Shown here: positions 50,772 through 61,817 of the stretch, piece by piece
Layout of the letters: the number at the start of each line of letters is the position of its first letter
Position numbering within the stretch: position 1 is the first letter of the stretch
DNA from: Streptomyces sp. NBC_01591
GTDB lineage: Bacteria; Actinomycetota; Actinomycetes; Streptomycetales; Streptomycetaceae
Assembly (NCBI RefSeq): GCF_035918155.1
Contig: NZ_CP109327.1
Span: 2,542,001-2,606,000, forward strand
Direction of reading: 5' to 3'
DNA length: 64,000 nt
Translations under genes and position numbers: made by a program
The notes under the pieces: generated by a model
What the model saw: only the letters and a program-made list of their open reading frames with translations
Told to the model about the DNA's origin: nothing
Database searches by the model: none

Positions 50772-53700
50772 TCAACTCAGGGAGAACACCGCCACCGTAC
50801 GTCCCGGGACGGTGAATCTTCCCGAACTCCCCTCATACGTGGACTTCTTGACAGTAGAATCCGCGCCCGCTGCCTGGACCGGGTGCAGTGCGTACCCCTT
50901 CCCCGCCAGCCCGGGAACCGTCTGGGTCTCGGTGCCGGGGGCCGCGTTGAGGACGACCACCAGCTTCCCGAGCCGCATGGTGATCACGCCCGGTGTCTCG
51001 TCCTTCCCGGAGAGCGGGAAGGACAGGGCGGACTGCACCTGCTCGGTGGTGGCGAGCCCGAAGTCCTGCTCCGTGGAGCGGATGGTGAGCAGGTCCCGGT
51101 ACGCGGCGGACGCGGCGTCGATCTGCGCGCAGCCGGGGCGGAGCGCGGCGTCGGCCAGCAACGGCTTCGCGTAGGACCACTTGGACTCATTGTCGGCGGC
51201 CGGCGGCAGTCCGCGGCCGAAGCCGTTGCCGTCGCGGCAGTCCCAGTGCAGGGCGTTGAACCAGTCGCCGCTGTCGTACGAGTTGCGGTCCAGGGACTTG
51301 GAGCGCAGCAGGTCGGTGCCCGCCTGGGAGAGCGAGGGCCCCTGCGAGAGGGTGGCCGTCGCCATGGCCAGGACCTGCATGCGGGCCCGGTCGGCCGCCG
51401 AGGTGCCCGCCGGGAGCTTGAAGGCGAGCGCGTCGTACAGCGACTCGTTGTCGTGGGCGTCCGCGTAGGCGAGGGCGTCGCCGGGGGCCGCGGCGTATCC
51501 GGCGGGGGCGCCGTTGTAGTCGACGCCGGACCCCTTGACCGTGTTTCCGGCGGAGTCGGTGAAGGTGAAGTCGGCGAGGTTGCCGGTGAGGCCGACCTTG
51601 ATCAGGTCCTGGTAGTGGAGCAGCCGGGCCTTCTGTTCGGCCTCCGTCCCGTTGGCGGCAGAGGTGTTGGGGTCGGTGTAGAGACCGGTGGCGAAGCCCT
51701 GTACGCCCGGGTCCTCGTCGAAGGGGCTGCCGCCGCGGACGGCGTCGCGGGACCGGTCGGAGAAGGTCGCGATGCCGGTGCCGGCCATGTTCTTCTGCGT
51801 GGCCTGGACGAAGCGGGCGTCGTCGGCGATCTCGCCGAAGTTCCAGCCCTCCCCGTACAGGATGATCTTCTTCCCGTCGACACCGTCCTTCGCCACGGTC
51901 AGCGCGTCCAACGCCTCGCGGACGGCGAGGATGTTGGCCCTGGGGTGGTGGCCCATCAGGTCGAAGCGGAAGCCGTCGACCTTGTACTCCTTGGCCCAGG
52001 TGACGACCGAGTCGACGACCAGCTTGCCCATCATGGTGTTCTCGGGGGCGGTGTTGGCGCAGCAGGTGGAGGTGGCGACGGTGCCGTCGTCCAGCAGCCG
52101 CTGGTAGTAGCCGGGCACGATCCGGTCGAGCACGGACTTGTCGTCCTGGCCGGAGGCGACGGTGTGGTTGTAGACGACGTCCATGACGGTCCGCAGCCCC
52201 GCACCGTTCAGCCCCTGCACCATCTGCCGGAACTCGACGGTGCGCCGGGTGCCGTCCGGGTCGGAGGCGTAGCTGCCCTCGGGAACGGTGTAGTGCAGCG
52301 GGTCGTAGCCCCAGTTGAACCCGTCCTTCGCGGCGGCCTTCGCCACGCAGGCCTGCTGCTCCTCGGAGTCGGGGGCGTACACGGACAGGTCGCAGGCCGG
52401 CTTCTGCTGTGCGGACTTCTTCTCGGGGATGGTGCCGATGTCGAAGGCGGGCAGCAGATGGACGTAGCTCGTGCCGGAGTCCGCGAGCCGCTTGAGGTGC
52501 TTCATCCCGTCGGAGCCGGTGTCGGTGAAGGCGAGGTACTCGCCGGGGTGCTTCGAGGTGCGGTCCGCGATCGAGAAGTCGCGGATGTGCAGCTCCTGGA
52601 TCTGGGCGTCGCGCAGCGGGACGGCGGCGGGCTTCGTCAGCCCGGACCAGCCCTTCGGCGCGAGGCCCGGGGCGTCGAGGTCGACGACGAGGCTGCGCGC
52701 GGAGTCGGTGGTCAGGGCGGTGGAGTACGGGTCGGTGACCTTGTTGGTGACGAACTTCTGGACGGTGGGCGCCCAGACGTCCACCGTGTAGCGGTAGGGC
52801 TTGCCCGTCCAGTTCTTGGTGCCCGTGACGGACCAGACGCCGGTGCGGTCGTCGCGCCGCATCGGGACGCTCCTGCCCTCGAGCTCCAGGGCCACGGTAC
52901 GGGCGGTGGGCGCCCACACGGACAGGGTCGGGCGGCCGCGGTGGTCGAAGACCGGGCCGAGCGAGGCGGTGGCCGCGTTCTTCCCGTACAGGTCGTCGAG
53001 CACGCCCGCGCTCTGTACGCCGGTGGCGGCGAGCAGGGCTCCGTTGGCGGCGCGCTGGGTGGCGATCAGCTGGCCGCGCAGCGCGTCACGGACCCTGTCC
53101 CGGTCCCGGACGTCGACGGTGAACGCCGGGTAGTCCTTGAGGTTCGGGTGCTTCGCCTTCTGCGCGTCGGTCAGCGCGGACGGGGTGAGCCGCAGCCACT
53201 GGCCCTCGTCGGAGAGCGCCCCGTCGACCACGGAGACGGGGCCGTCCTTCGCGTGGACGAGCTGCTGGCTGGTGGCGCCGGTGGCCTTCACCTTCCATAC
53301 GACGGTGTCGGCGTCGATCCACTGCGCCTCGGCCTTGCTGAGGTCGGGCTTGGGCACGCCGCCGGCCTGGGGCAGCAGGTAGCCCGGCGTACCGCCGAGC
53401 ATCCAGACCTCGTGCCCGTAGGTGGCGAGGTCGAGCGACTGGTCGCTGGGGAGGTCCTTCTCGTCGCCCTTGTGCAGGATGTAGCTGAGCGAGGTGGCGC
53501 CGTCGGTGAGCGGCACCTCGAAGGTGACGCCGGAGGCGTCCTTCTTCACCGGCTGGAGTGGCTTGGCCCAGTCGGTGGGGTCCTTGGCGCCGGTCCAGGT
53601 GTGCAGCCCCCAGCCTTCGTAGTCGCCGTCGGGCCGGTAGTAGTGCAGTACGGCCTTCGTGGTGTCCTGCGGCGGGTAGGCGCCGTCGGGGGCCGTGTCG

Positions 53701-56087
53701 GCCTGGCCGTCCTTGCCCTGCTCGATCCAGACCTGCCCGGTCTTCGCGAGTTCGACGGTGCGCTGCGGCCCGTCGGTGGTGCCGTCCTTCTCGACGGTGT
53801 ACGGGACGGTGGACGCGCCCTCGTCGAGCTTCAGCCAGGCGAAGGCTCCGTAGGCGTCGCGGCCGGTGAACTGCGCCGTACGGTCACCGGACTTGAGCGT
53901 CCAGCCCTCGTAGTCGCCGTCCGCGCGCTTGTAGTGGACGACGGCGTAGTCGCGCTGGACGGCCACGGGCTTCGCGTCGGCGGGGGCCTGTCCGGCGGTC
54001 GTCGAGGCGAGGGCGCTCGCGGTGCGTCCGGCGCGGTCGACGACGACCGCCTTGTAGCGCAGCGGTGTTCCGGCGGCCACCTTGTCGTCCAGGTGCTGGG
54101 TGACCTTGTACGGGGCGTGGTCGGCGGAACCGAGCGTGACCCACTTCCCGTTGCCGGTCTGCGCGGCGAACACGACGCGGTTCAGCTGTCCGCCGTCGAC
54201 GTCGGCGGAGACCTCGACGGTGCCGGTGGCCCCGGCGGCGGGGGCCTTCAGGGTGATGGCCGGCTTGGTGGCCGGGGCGCCCATCGGCTTCTCGGCGCGC
54301 AGCACGAGGCTGGAGAGGGCCGGCACGGTGACGATGACCTTCTTGTCGGCGCCGCTGCGGAGGGTCGAAGAACTTCCGTACAGGGTACGGAAGTTCATGT
54401 CGGCGGATGCGGTGGGCAGCTCGACGGTCTTCGGGGCGGTGCCGTTGTTGGTGGCTACGAGGTACTCGTAGGGCTTCTCGGGGTCCGTGCGGGAGAAGGC
54501 GTAGACGGAGCCTTCCGCGTAGCGTTCGGTCTGGACGCCGTCGCGCAGCGCCGGGTTCTTCCCGGTGAGTTCGGAGAGCTCGGCGATGTTCCGGTACAGG
54601 GGGTGCTTCGTGTCGTACGCGTCTGCGGCGTGGGTGCGGTCGGTGCCGAGTTCGTCGTCGTCGAGGTAGTCGGCGGTCTTCGAGGCGAACATGGTCTGCC
54701 GGGCGTCCCGGTCGCCGCCCGCGCCGGTGAAGCCCTGCTCGTCGCCGTAGTAGACGACGGGGTTGCCGCGGCCGAGGAACATCAGCTCGTTGGCGAGCTC
54801 CGCGCGCCTGACGAGTTCCGCGTCGTCGGCCTTCGGGTTGTCTTGCCTCAGGAACGCGCCGATGCGGCCCATGTCGTGGTTGCCGAGGAAGGTCACCTGT
54901 TCGTAGGCGTTGGCCTTGTCGGTGGTGTACCGGTAGTCGTCGCCGAAGACGGCGGCGAGCTTCGGGGCCGGGGCGCCCTGCGAGGCGTACTGCCTGGCCG
55001 CTTCCTGGAACGGGAAGTCGAGCGTCGCGTCGAGCCGGCCCCGGGTGACGTAGGGCGAGGTGATCGCGGTGTCGGCGGAGTAGACCTCGCCGAACATGAA
55101 GAAGTCCTTGCGGCCGCGCTTGGCCGCGTAGGTGTCCAGGGCCGTCGCCCACTGGGTCCAGAAGTCCAGGTCGACGTGTTTGACGGTGTCGATCCGAAAG
55201 CCGTCGATGTCGAAGTCGCGGACCCACTTCTCGTAGATCTTCGCCATGCCGGAGACGACCTCGGGCCGTTCGGTCCACAGATCGTCCAGCCCGGAGAAGT
55301 CGCCGTACTCGGCGGACTCACCGGCGAAGGTCGAGTCGCCGCGGTTGTGGTACATCGTCGGGTCGTTGAGCCAGGACGGGACCTTGTTCCCGGTGTTCTT
55401 CGGTGTGTACGGGAACGAGTCCGCGTCCACCTTCGCCAGGCCCTTGCCGTCGTCGAAGGGGCGGCCGTCCTTGTCCAGGTACGGGTAGGCGCCCTTCGGC
55501 CGGTAGCCGTAGGCCTTCTCGGCGTAGTCGACGGTGTCCGCGGTGTGGTTGGTGATGACGTCGAAGAAGACCTTCATGCCCTTGGCGTGGGCCTTGTCGA
55601 TCAGCTTCGACAGGTCGGCGTTGGTCCCGAAGTGCGGGTCGACCCGGGTGAAGTCGGTGATCCAGTAGCCGTGGTAGCCGGCCGAGGCGTCCTTGCCGGT
55701 GCCCTGGACGGGGCGGTTCTTGAAGATCGGGGCGAGCCAGATGGCGGTGGTGCCGAGGCCTTTGATGTAGTCGAGCCGGTCGGTCAGGCCCTTGAGGTCG
55801 CCGCCCTGGTAGAAGCCCTTGTCCGTGGGGTCGAAGCCGGTCTCCGAGCGCGAACCGGTCAGTCCGCCACGGTCGTTGGCGGTGTCGCCGTTGGCGAACC
55901 GGTCCGGCAAGACGAAGTAGAACTGTTCGCGCGTCAGGTCGTGACGTGCGGGTTCGGCGGCCAGCCGGGCATCCGAGGGCGAGCCCGGGGGTCTCGGCGC
56001 GGCCGACGCGGATGCCGCCGGGACGACGGGGAGGAGCGCCGCGCAGAGTGCGGCGACGGCTCCACGTCTGAGGGTGGAACGGGACAC
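50772..56087 (-). CDS. Secreted alpha-amylase/pullulanase fusion
   Basis: A 1771-residue exported enzyme with two GH13 domains. GTG 56087 follows AAGGAGA and starts a signal peptide cleaved near residue 30. The first amylase barrel has its nucleophile D at about residue 299 (GFRIDTVKH), acid E at about 332 (FMFGEVY) and NHD at about 404. Then come beta linkers and starch-binding-like modules ([19 protein letters not shown] and [19 protein letters not shown]), then CBM48-like and a type I pullulanase domain with nucleophile D about 1375 ([10 protein letters not shown]), acid E about 1412 (YGEGWNFG) and AHDNES about 1544. Both catalytic centres are intact. It debranches and cuts starch outside the cell, supplying the importer encoded upstream. 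Confidence 0.93.
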   Translation of the reverse strand: MSRSTLRRGAVAALCAALLPVVPAASASAAPRPPGSPSDARLAAEPARHDLTREQFYFVLPDRFANGDTANDRGGLTGSRSETGFDPTDKGFYQGGDLKGLTDRLDYIKGLGTTAIWLAPIFKNRPVQGTGKDASAGYHGYWITDFTRVDPHFGTNADLSKLIDKAHAKGMKVFFDVITNHTADTVDYAEKAYGYRPKGAYPYLDKDGRPFDDGKGLAKVDADSFPYTPKNTGNKVPSWLNDPTMYHNRGDSTFAGESAEYGDFSGLDDLWTERPEVVSGMAKIYEKWVRDFDIDGFRIDTVKHVDLDFWTQWATALDTYAAKRGRKDFFMFGEVYSADTAITSPYVTRGRLDATLDFPFQEAARQYASQGAPAPKLAAVFGDDYRYTTDKANAYEQVTFLGNHDMGRIGAFLRQDNPKADDAELVRRAELANELMFLGRGNPVVYYGDEQGFTGAGGDRDARQTMFASKTADYLDDDELGTDRTHAADAYDTKHPLYRNIAELSELTGKNPALRDGVQTERYAEGSVYAFSRTDPEKPYEYLVATNNGTAPKTVELPTASADMNFRTLYGSSSTLRSGADKKVIVTVPALSSLVLRAEKPMGAPATKPAITLKAPAAGATGTVEVSADVDGGQLNRVVFAAQTGNGKWVTLGSADHAPYKVTQHLDDKVAAGTPLRYKAVVVDRAGRTASALASTTAGQAPADAKPVAVQRDYAVVHYKRADGDYEGWTLKSGDRTAQFTGRDAYGAFAWLKLDEGASTVPYTVEKDGTTDGPQRTVELAKTGQVWIEQGKDGQADTAPDGAYPPQDTTKAVLHYYRPDGDYEGWGLHTWTGAKDPTDWAKPLQPVKKDASGVTFEVPLTDGATSLSYILHKGDEKDLPSDQSLDLATYGHEVWMLGGTPGYLLPQAGGVPKPDLSKAEAQWIDADTVVWKVKATGATSQQLVHAKDGPVSVVDGALSDEGQWLRLTPSALTDAQKAKHPNLKDYPAFTVDVRDRDRVRDALRGQLIATQRAANGALLAATGVQSAGVLDDLYGKNAATASLGPVFDHRGRPTLSVWAPTARTVALELEGRSVPMRRDDRTGVWSVTGTKNWTGKPYRYTVDVWAPTVQKFVTNKVTDPYSTALTTDSARSLVVDLDAPGLAPKGWSGLTKPAAVPLRDAQIQELHIRDFSIADRTSKHPGEYLAFTDTGSDGMKHLKRLADSGTSYVHLLPAFDIGTIPEKKSAQQKPACDLSVYAPDSEEQQACVAKAAAKDGFNWGYDPLHYTVPEGSYASDPDGTRRTVEFRQMVQGLNGAGLRTVMDVVYNHTVASGQDDKSVLDRIVPGYYQRLLDDGTVATSTCCANTAPENTMMGKLVVDSVVTWAKEYKVDGFRFDLMGHHPRANILAVREALDALTVAKDGVDGKKIILYGEGWNFGEIADDARFVQATQKNMAGTGIATFSDRSRDAVRGGSPFDEDPGVQGFATGLYTDPNTSAANGTEAEQKARLLHYQDLIKVGLTGNLADFTFTDSAGNTVKGSGVDYNGAPAGYAAAPGDALAYADAHDNESLYDALAFKLPAGTSAADRARMQVLAMATATLSQGPSLSQAGTDLLRSKSLDRNSYDSGDWFNALHWDCRDGNGFGRGLPPAADNESKWSYAKPLLADAALRPGCAQIDAASAAYRDLLTIRSTEQDFGLATTEQVQSALSFPLSGKDETPGVITMRLGKLVVVLNAAPGTETQTVPGLAGKGYALHPVQAAGADSTVKKSTYEGSSGRFTVPGRTVAVFSLS

Positions 56088-56304
56088 GGGCTGGGTCTCC
56101 TTGTGTGCGGGCGGGGGTTCTCGGGGGTGGGCGGGCCTGTCGGGTGGCGGGGTGGGGGCGGGGGCCCATCTGGGCGTCTCCTCGGACGGCGCAGACTCGT
56201 CCGGCACCGCGAGTGAGCCGTCCTATTACTGCGTCGTCCTGCGGGGATCGCCCTGGTACGCCCCCGCCCCCGGTCGCCGCACGGGCGCGGGACGGGCGCC
56301 GAGG

Positions 56305-57696
56305 TCAGCCGGTGGCCGCGCAGCTACGGGCGTTCACCTGGAGCGCCACCGCCGTGTTCGCGCCCAGGGTCGCGGTGAACTGGCCCGAGCCGTTCACCGT
56401 GACGCCGTTGCCGGACTGGATGTCGCAGTAGTCACCGGCGGGCAGCGAGGTCTGGAACGTACGGGTCAGCGAGGAGCCCTCGTGGTTGATCGCCACGTAC
56501 GCCTTGGAGCCGCGCCCGAACGCGATCCGGTCGCCGCCGTCGTCCCACCAGTCGGTGACGGCCTCGCCGCGTGCGGTGTTGCGGAAGCCGACCATGGAGG
56601 AGATCTCGCGCCAGGAGTGCTGGCACTTCCAGCCGTCGCTGTAACAGGCGTTCACCGTGCCGCCGTTGGGCGGGCCGGCGTCCTTGTCGGACCACTCGTA
56701 GCCGGAGTGGACGTCGGGCGAGCCGTACGGCCAGGCCAGCATGAAGACATTGGCGAGCGTGTAGTTCGCGCCGTCCTTGTAGTTCAGTGTGTCGCCGCCG
56801 CGCTCGGTGTCGTGGTTGTCGACGAAGACCGCGGCCTTCGACGACGGCATGAAGCCCCAGCCCTCGCCGTAGTTCTTCAGATAGGCGAGGTTCTCGTTGT
56901 TGAAGACCTGCTTGAGGCCGCGGCCGTAGCGGAATTCCTGGACGTCCCCGGTGCCGGTGTACTCGTCGGGCGAGACGGCCTCGCCCGCGCCGTGGATCGC
57001 CTCCTGCTTCCAGTAGACGCCCGGGTCGCTCAGCCGTGACTTGATGTTCGCCAGGTCGGCGGCGGGCATGTGCTTGGCGGCGTCGATGCGGAAGCCGTCC
57101 ACGCCCAGGGAGCGCAGGTCGTCGAGGTAGGCGGCGATCCGGCCGCGTACGTAGTCCTCGCCGGTGTCCAGGTCGGCGAGGCCGACGAGTTCGCAGTTCT
57201 GGACGTTGGCACGGTCCTGGTAGTTGCTGATCTGCGCGGTGCAGTCGTCCATGTCGGCCGCGGAGTACACCCCGGGGTAGTCGTACTTGGTGTACGAGGA
57301 GCCGCCGGTGCCGGTGCCCGATCCGGCCGACATGTGGTTGATGACGGAGTCCGCGACGACCTTGACGCCGGCGGCGTGGCAGGTACTGACCATGGCGGCG
57401 AAGGAGGCGCGGTCGCCGAGCCGTCCGGCGATCTTGTAGCTGACGGGCTGGTACGAGGTCCACCACTGGCTGCCCTGGATGTGCTCCTGGGGCGGCGAGA
57501 CCTGTACGTAGCCGTAGCCGGCCGGGCCGAGGGAGTCCGTACAGGCCCTGGCCACGGAGTCGAACTTCCACTCGAAGAGGACGGCGGTGACGTCCTTGTC
57601 TCCGGGGGTGGCTGCCTGGGCGGTCGTGGTGGGGGCCACGAGGGCGGCGGCGCCTGCTGCCAGGGCGAGCGCCGCGGACAGTGGTCTGCGTGCCAT
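56305..57696 (-). CDS. Secreted alpha-amylase
   Basis: The product (463 aa) has a signal peptide ([20 protein letters not shown]..., cleavage AQA-AT), an (alpha/beta)8 GH13 barrel with [31 protein letters not shown], the nucleophile motif [10 protein letters not shown], the acid E in KQEAIHG and VDNHD, and a C-terminal beta domain ([17 protein letters not shown]) as in Streptomyces amylases such as that of S. limosus. It lacks a starch-binding CBM20. ATG 57696 follows AGGAGG by 4 nt. A good promoter (57816-57844) and MalR-type operator (57779-57793) lie upstream. It ends 217 nt before the pullulanase gene. Confidence 0.95.
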   Translation of the reverse strand: MARRPLSAALALAAGAAALVAPTTTAQAATPGDKDVTAVLFEWKFDSVARACTDSLGPAGYGYVQVSPPQEHIQGSQWWTSYQPVSYKIAGRLGDRASFAAMVSTCHAAGVKVVADSVINHMSAGSGTGTGGSSYTKYDYPGVYSAADMDDCTAQISNYQDRANVQNCELVGLADLDTGEDYVRGRIAAYLDDLRSLGVDGFRIDAAKHMPAADLANIKSRLSDPGVYWKQEAIHGAGEAVSPDEYTGTGDVQEFRYGRGLKQVFNNENLAYLKNYGEGWGFMPSSKAAVFVDNHDTERGGDTLNYKDGANYTLANVFMLAWPYGSPDVHSGYEWSDKDAGPPNGGTVNACYSDGWKCQHSWREISSMVGFRNTARGEAVTDWWDDGGDRIAFGRGSKAYVAINHEGSSLTRTFQTSLPAGDYCDIQSGNGVTVNGSGQFTATLGANTAVALQVNARSCAATG

Positions 57697-57778
57697 GTTT
57701 CCTCCTGCGGTGGGGGGAAATGCGGGTGACGGTGCAGCCTCACGTGGCAACGCGCCCTGCCTTCAAGGCTCCTGAAGG

Positions 57779-57793
57779 TTCTTGCTGCAAGAA
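57779..57793. promoter_or_regulatory. Palindromic operator of LacI/MalR type
   Basis: TTCTTGC-t-GCAAGAA is a perfect 15-bp palindrome with the CTTGC/GCAAG half-site known for Streptomyces amylase operators. It lies about 20-30 nt downstream of the predicted amylase start site, a roadblock position. Confidence 0.65.
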
Positions 57794-57815
57794 TGCAAAC
57801 CTTGGTGTGGTGGAG

Positions 57816-57844
57816 ACCGTACGAGCCCGTCAGGTTCCGGTCAA
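57816..57844 (-). promoter_or_regulatory. Amylase gene promoter
   Basis: On the minus strand, TTGACC (57844-57839), a 17-nt spacer and TACGGT (57821-57816) form a near-consensus vegetative promoter about 120 nt before the amylase ATG. The palindromic operator lies just downstream of its expected start point. Confidence 0.65.
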
Positions 57845-58106
57845 CCCTTTGGACACCGCCCGCTCACATCCAGGAAATACGGCGGTTTTCTTCCTGCAAG
57901 GACTTACGCAAGACATTGCAGCACTGTTAAATTGCTCCAGACTCCGGTCCGGTCGGCCGGGGGTTCCGGTGACCCCGGACCCCACGCGCCCGGCCGGCCG
58001 GGCCGGTCACGGACAAGAGAGGCACCCGGAGTCGCTCACTCCCCGCAGGCCCATTCAGGGCCGGCTCCCGGTGCCTCTCCTGTACGCCCGGACAGCCCAG
58101 CGGGCC

Positions 58107-59147
58107 TCAGGGCCTGACTGCCGCGGTCGATCCCCGTACCACCAGCTCCGGCTGGAACACGTACTCCGTACGCTGCACCGGGCTGCCGGCGATCTCCTCC
58201 AGCAGGGCGCTCACCGCTGCCGCCGCCATCGCCTGTACGGGCTGACGCACCGTCGTCAGCGGCGGATCGGTGAACGCGATCAGCTGCGAGTCGTCGAAGC
58301 CCACCACCGACACGTCGCGCGGCACGCCGAGCCCGCGCTCCCGGGCCGCACGCACCACGCCCAGCGCCATCAGGTCGCTGCCGCAGACGATGCCCGTGCA
58401 CCCCTGGTCGAGCAGCGCACCTGCCGCGACCTGGCCGCCCTCGACGCTGAACAGCGTGGGGCAGACGAGGAGTTCGGCCTCGGCGCGGTCCAGGCCCAGC
58501 AGGTTCACGGCGGCGTCGAGGAACCCCTCGCGCTTCCGCCGGGACGGCACGTAGCGCTGCGGCCCGATCGCCAGGCCGACCCTGCTGTGGCCGAGGTCGG
58601 CGAGGTGCCCGACGGCCATCCGCACGGCGGCGGAGTCGTCGGGCGAGACGAACGGGGCGCTGATCCGTTCGTTGTAGCCGTTGATCAGGACGAACGGCAC
58701 ACCGCGTTCGGTGAGTGCGGCGTACCGGGCCGGGTCGGTCGACATGTCGGCGTGCAGCCCGGAGATGAAGACGATCCCGCCGACGCCGCGCTCGACGAGC
58801 TGCTCGACGAGTTCGTCCTCGGTGGCGCCGCCGGGCAGCTGGGTGCAGAGCACCGGGGTGTAGCCGTGCCCGGCCAGCACCTGCTCGACGGACTGCGCGA
58901 ACGCCGGGAAGATCGGGTTGGTGAGCTCGGGCGTCACCAGCCCGATCAGCCCGGCGCTGCGCCTGCGCAGCCGCACGGGGCGTTCGTAGCCGAGGATGTC
59001 CAGCGCGGCGAGCACCCGCTGACGCGTGGGGTCCGCGACGCCCTGTTTCCCGTTGAGCACCCGGCTGACGGTCGCCTCGCTGACCGCTGCCTGGCCGGCG
59101 ATGTCCGAGAGTCTCGGCGCGCCGGCCCTGGGCAGGGGGACGGTCAC
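58107..59147 (-). CDS. LacI-family regulator of the maltodextrin/amylase genes (MalR-like)
   Basis: The 346-residue product has a LacI HTH (RLSDIAGQAAVSEATVSRVL, NGKQGVADPTRQRVL) and a periplasmic-binding-like sensor domain (GLIGLVTPELTNPIFPAFAQ; IVCGSDLMALGVVRAARERG). It resembles the Streptomyces MalR family closely. GTG 59147 overlaps the TGA of the alpha-glucosidase gene as GTGA, so the two are translationally coupled. In S. coelicolor the malR gene lies divergent from malE, beyond this window; this gene may be a second, linked copy or MalR itself. Target genes are probably the amylases and the mal genes, via CTTGC/GCAAG operators. Confidence 0.9.
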   Translation of the reverse strand: MTVPLPRAGAPRLSDIAGQAAVSEATVSRVLNGKQGVADPTRQRVLAALDILGYERPVRLRRRSAGLIGLVTPELTNPIFPAFAQSVEQVLAGHGYTPVLCTQLPGGATEDELVEQLVERGVGGIVFISGLHADMSTDPARYAALTERGVPFVLINGYNERISAPFVSPDDSAAVRMAVGHLADLGHSRVGLAIGPQRYVPSRRKREGFLDAAVNLLGLDRAEAELLVCPTLFSVEGGQVAAGALLDQGCTGIVCGSDLMALGVVRAARERGLGVPRDVSVVGFDDSQLIAFTDPPLTTVRQPVQAMAAAAVSALLEEIAGSPVQRTEYVFQPELVVRGSTAAVRP

Positions 59148-60820
59148 ACCGTCCACCACACCGTGGTGTCCGCGGGCAGCTCGATCTCGGCGCCGTCGGT
59201 GACGACCGGGCTGCTGGACAGCAGGACGGTGCCGCGTACCGGGATGCGCACCGGGCGGCCCGTCGTGTTGACGGTGCAGACGAAGCCGGGGCGGGCGAAG
59301 ATCAGCAGCCCCTCGGGGGCCTGGAGCCACTCCACCGAGGTTCCGGCGCCGAGCCCCGGGTGTGCCCGGCGGGCGGCGATCGCGGACCGGTACAGCTCCA
59401 GGGTCGAGCCCTCCACGCCGGTCTGCGCCTCCACGGAGAGCTCGCCCCAGCCCGTGGGCTGCGGCAGCCAGCTGCCGCCGTCGCCGAAGCCGTACGAGCT
59501 GCCGTCGCGGGTCCACGGGATCGGCACCCGGCAGCCGTCACGGAAGCCGTCCTGGCCCTCGGCGCGGAAGAACGACGGGTCCTGACGGGCCTCGTCGGGC
59601 AGGTCGGTGACGTCGGGCAGGCCGAGCTCCTCGCCCTGGTAGACGTACGCGGAGCCGGGCAGTGCCAGCATCAGCACGGTGGCGGCGCGGGCCCGGCGCA
59701 GGCCCAGCTCGCGGTCGCCGGCCTCACGGATCTGGGTGCCGAGGCCGGGCGGGTTGGCGAACCGGGTGGTGTGCCGGGTCACGTCGTGGTTGGAGAGCAC
59801 CCAGGTGGTGGGGGCGCCGACCGGACGCATCGCGTCGAGCGAGGTGTCGATGACCTTGCGGAGCTCGGCCGCGTCCCAGGCCGTGGAGAGGTACTGGAAG
59901 TTGAACGCCTGGTGCATCTCGTCGTGGCGGACGTAGTTGGCGGTGCGCTCGACGGTGGGGGTCCATGCCTCGGCGACGGCGATCCGGTCGCCGGGGTACT
60001 CGTCGAGGATGGTGCGCCACGAGCGGTAGATCTCGTGCACCCCGTCCTGGTCGAAGAACGGCATGACGTCGTTGCCGAGCAGCTTGAGCTGGTCGTGGCT
60101 GCCGAGGTCGGGCAGGCCGGCGGCCTTGACGAGGCCGTGGGCGACGTCGACCCGGAAGCCGTCGACGCCCATGTCGAGCCAGAAGCGCAGGATCGAGCGG
60201 AACTCGTCGGCGACGGCCGGGTGTTCCCAGTTGAAGTCGGGCTGCTCGGGCGCGAAGAGGTGGAGGTACCAGTCGCCCGGGGTGCCGTCCGGGTCGGTGG
60301 TCCGGGTCCAGGCGGGGCCGCCGAAGATGGACTCCCAGTCGTTGGGCGGCAGTTCGCCTTCCGCACCCTTGCCGGGGCGGAAGTGGTAACGCTCGCGCAG
60401 CGCGGAGCCGGGACCCTCGGCGAGGGCGCGCTTGAACCACTCGTGCTGGTCCGAGGAGTGGTTGGGCACCAGGTCCACGATGATCCGCAGGCCCAGGTCA
60501 TGGGCGTCCCGGATCAGCGCGTCGGCGTCCAGCAGGGTGCCGAACATCGGGTCGATGGCACGGTAGTCGGCGACGTCGTAGCCCGCGTCGGCCTGCGGGG
60601 ACGAGTAGAACGGGCTGAGCCAGACCGCGTCCACACCGAGGTTCTTGAGGTACGGGAGTCTGCCGCGTACGCCTGCGAGATCGCCCATGCCGTCGCCGTT
60701 GCCGTCGGCGAAGCTCCGTGGATAGACCTGGTAGATCACCGCGTCCTGCCACCAGCCGGTCTGGTGGGCCGGAGCGTCGCCGGACGTGCCGGTGGAGGGG
60801 GCAGCGAGGTGCTGGGTCAT
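59144..60820 (-). CDS. aglA: Alpha-glucosidase (GH13, maltodextrin-type)
   Basis: The 558-residue cytoplasmic enzyme has no signal peptide. GH13 motifs are present: DLVPNHSSDQHEWF, nucleophile in DGFRVDVAHGLVK, acid E in VAVAEAWTP and LSNHDVTRH, within the oligo-1,6-glucosidase/alpha-glucosidase layout (GWWQDAVIYQVYPRSFADGN). It hydrolyses imported maltooligosaccharides. ATG 60820. It lies 103 nt after malG and is coupled to the LacI gene by GTGA. The AglA name follows the Streptomyces mal cluster and should be taken as a family label. Confidence 0.92.
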   Translation of the reverse strand: MTQHLAAPSTGTSGDAPAHQTGWWQDAVIYQVYPRSFADGNGDGMGDLAGVRGRLPYLKNLGVDAVWLSPFYSSPQADAGYDVADYRAIDPMFGTLLDADALIRDAHDLGLRIIVDLVPNHSSDQHEWFKRALAEGPGSALRERYHFRPGKGAEGELPPNDWESIFGGPAWTRTTDPDGTPGDWYLHLFAPEQPDFNWEHPAVADEFRSILRFWLDMGVDGFRVDVAHGLVKAAGLPDLGSHDQLKLLGNDVMPFFDQDGVHEIYRSWRTILDEYPGDRIAVAEAWTPTVERTANYVRHDEMHQAFNFQYLSTAWDAAELRKVIDTSLDAMRPVGAPTTWVLSNHDVTRHTTRFANPPGLGTQIREAGDRELGLRRARAATVLMLALPGSAYVYQGEELGLPDVTDLPDEARQDPSFFRAEGQDGFRDGCRVPIPWTRDGSSYGFGDGGSWLPQPTGWGELSVEAQTGVEGSTLELYRSAIAARRAHPGLGAGTSVEWLQAPEGLLIFARPGFVCTVNTTGRPVRIPVRGTVLLSSSPVVTDGAEIELPADTTVWWTV

Positions 60821-60923
60821 GTCATCCCTGAGGTGTCTGGGTGGGAAGCGGCGCCGGGACCGGGTCGGAACACCGGCGGCCGCCGTGACTTGGTGCGTGC
60901 GGGTCGTGCTGCTGTCGTGGACC

Positions 60924-61817
60924 TCAGCCCTTGACGGCTCCGGCGGACATGCCGGTGACCAGGTGACGCTGGGCGAAGAGGAAGACCAGGGCCGCGGGTA
61001 TCGCGATCAGCACGGACGCGGCGGTCATCGGCCCCCACTGGGCCCCGTACTGGTTGACGAAGAGCTGCAGTCCGCCCGCGAGGGTGAGGTTGTCCTCGCC
61101 GACCATGAAGGCGGAGGCGTACGCCACTTCGCCCCACGCGGTGATGAAGGAGTAGAACGCGGTGACGGCGAGGCCGGGCTTGGCGAGCGGCAGGATGAGC
61201 CGCCAGAACGTGCCGAACGGGGTGAGGCCGTCGACCTGGCCCGACTCGTCGATCTCGCGCGGGATGGTGTCGAAGAAGCCCTTCATCATCCAGGCACAGA
61301 ACGGCACCGAGATGGTGAGGTAGGTGATGACGAGGCCGGCCGGCTGATTCAGCAGCCCCATGCCCGCCATGATGTTGTAGATCGGCACGATGAGGACGGC
61401 GACCGGGAACATCTGGGTGACCAGGAGTGTCCACATCAGCCCACGCTTGCCGGGGAACCGGAAGCGGCTGACGGCGTAGCCGGTGGAGGCGGAGATGATG
61501 ACGCCGAGAAGCGTGGTGAGCCCCGCGACGAGCAGGGAGTTGCCGAACCAGGTGAGGAACTTCGTGTTCTGGATCAGGTTCGTGTAGTTCTCGAACGTCG
61601 TCTCTTTGAAGAAGTCCGTGGTGGTCGCGTACGCGGCGGGCTTCAGCGAGGTGAGCAGGACCCACAGCACGGGGAAGACGGCGATCACGGACGCCACGAT
61701 GAGCGTCAGGTGCAGCCCGACGGAAGCGATCGGCGAACGCTCGCCGCGCAGCCGGACCTTGCGCGCGGCGGGCCCGGCGACGGTGGCCGGGGCGGTGGTT
61801 GCGGGGGCGGTGGTCAC
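60924..61817 (-). CDS. malG: Maltodextrin ABC transporter permease MalG
   Basis: The 297-residue permease has six predicted transmembrane helices (for example LIVASVIAVFPVLWVLLTSL and PAGLVITYLTISVPFCAWMM) and the EAA coupling loop (EIDESGQVDGLTPFGTFWRL, ILPLAKPGLAVTAF). The start GTG 61817 overlaps the malF stop as GTGA, implying coupling. It forms the MalFG channel that imports maltodextrins bound by MalE. The energising ATPase is not in the window, as usual in Streptomyces, where MsiK serves several transporters. Confidence 0.93.
   Translation of the reverse strand: MTTAPATTAPATVAGPAARKVRLRGERSPIASVGLHLTLIVASVIAVFPVLWVLLTSLKPAAYATTTDFFKETTFENYTNLIQNTKFLTWFGNSLLVAGLTTLLGVIISASTGYAVSRFRFPGKRGLMWTLLVTQMFPVAVLIVPIYNIMAGMGLLNQPAGLVITYLTISVPFCAWMMKGFFDTIPREIDESGQVDGLTPFGTFWRLILPLAKPGLAVTAFYSFITAWGEVAYASAFMVGEDNLTLAGGLQLFVNQYGAQWGPMTAASVLIAIPAALVFLFAQRHLVTGMSAGAVKG

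Larger units (their letters stand above)
57697..58106. other. 410-nt amylase promoter region
   Basis: It holds the amylase promoter and palindromic operator and, further upstream, a run of TGCAAG/CGCAAG motifs (57895-57900, 57907-57912). Near the lacI end is a weak 10-bp hairpin (58017-58026 with 58070-58079), a possible terminator of the LacI transcript. No further gene was seen. Confidence 0.6.

Noticed and set aside
50883..56216. 1777-codon plus-strand frame opposite the pullulanase gene
   Set aside because: It is an antisense artefact of high GC; the minus strand has complete catalytic motifs.
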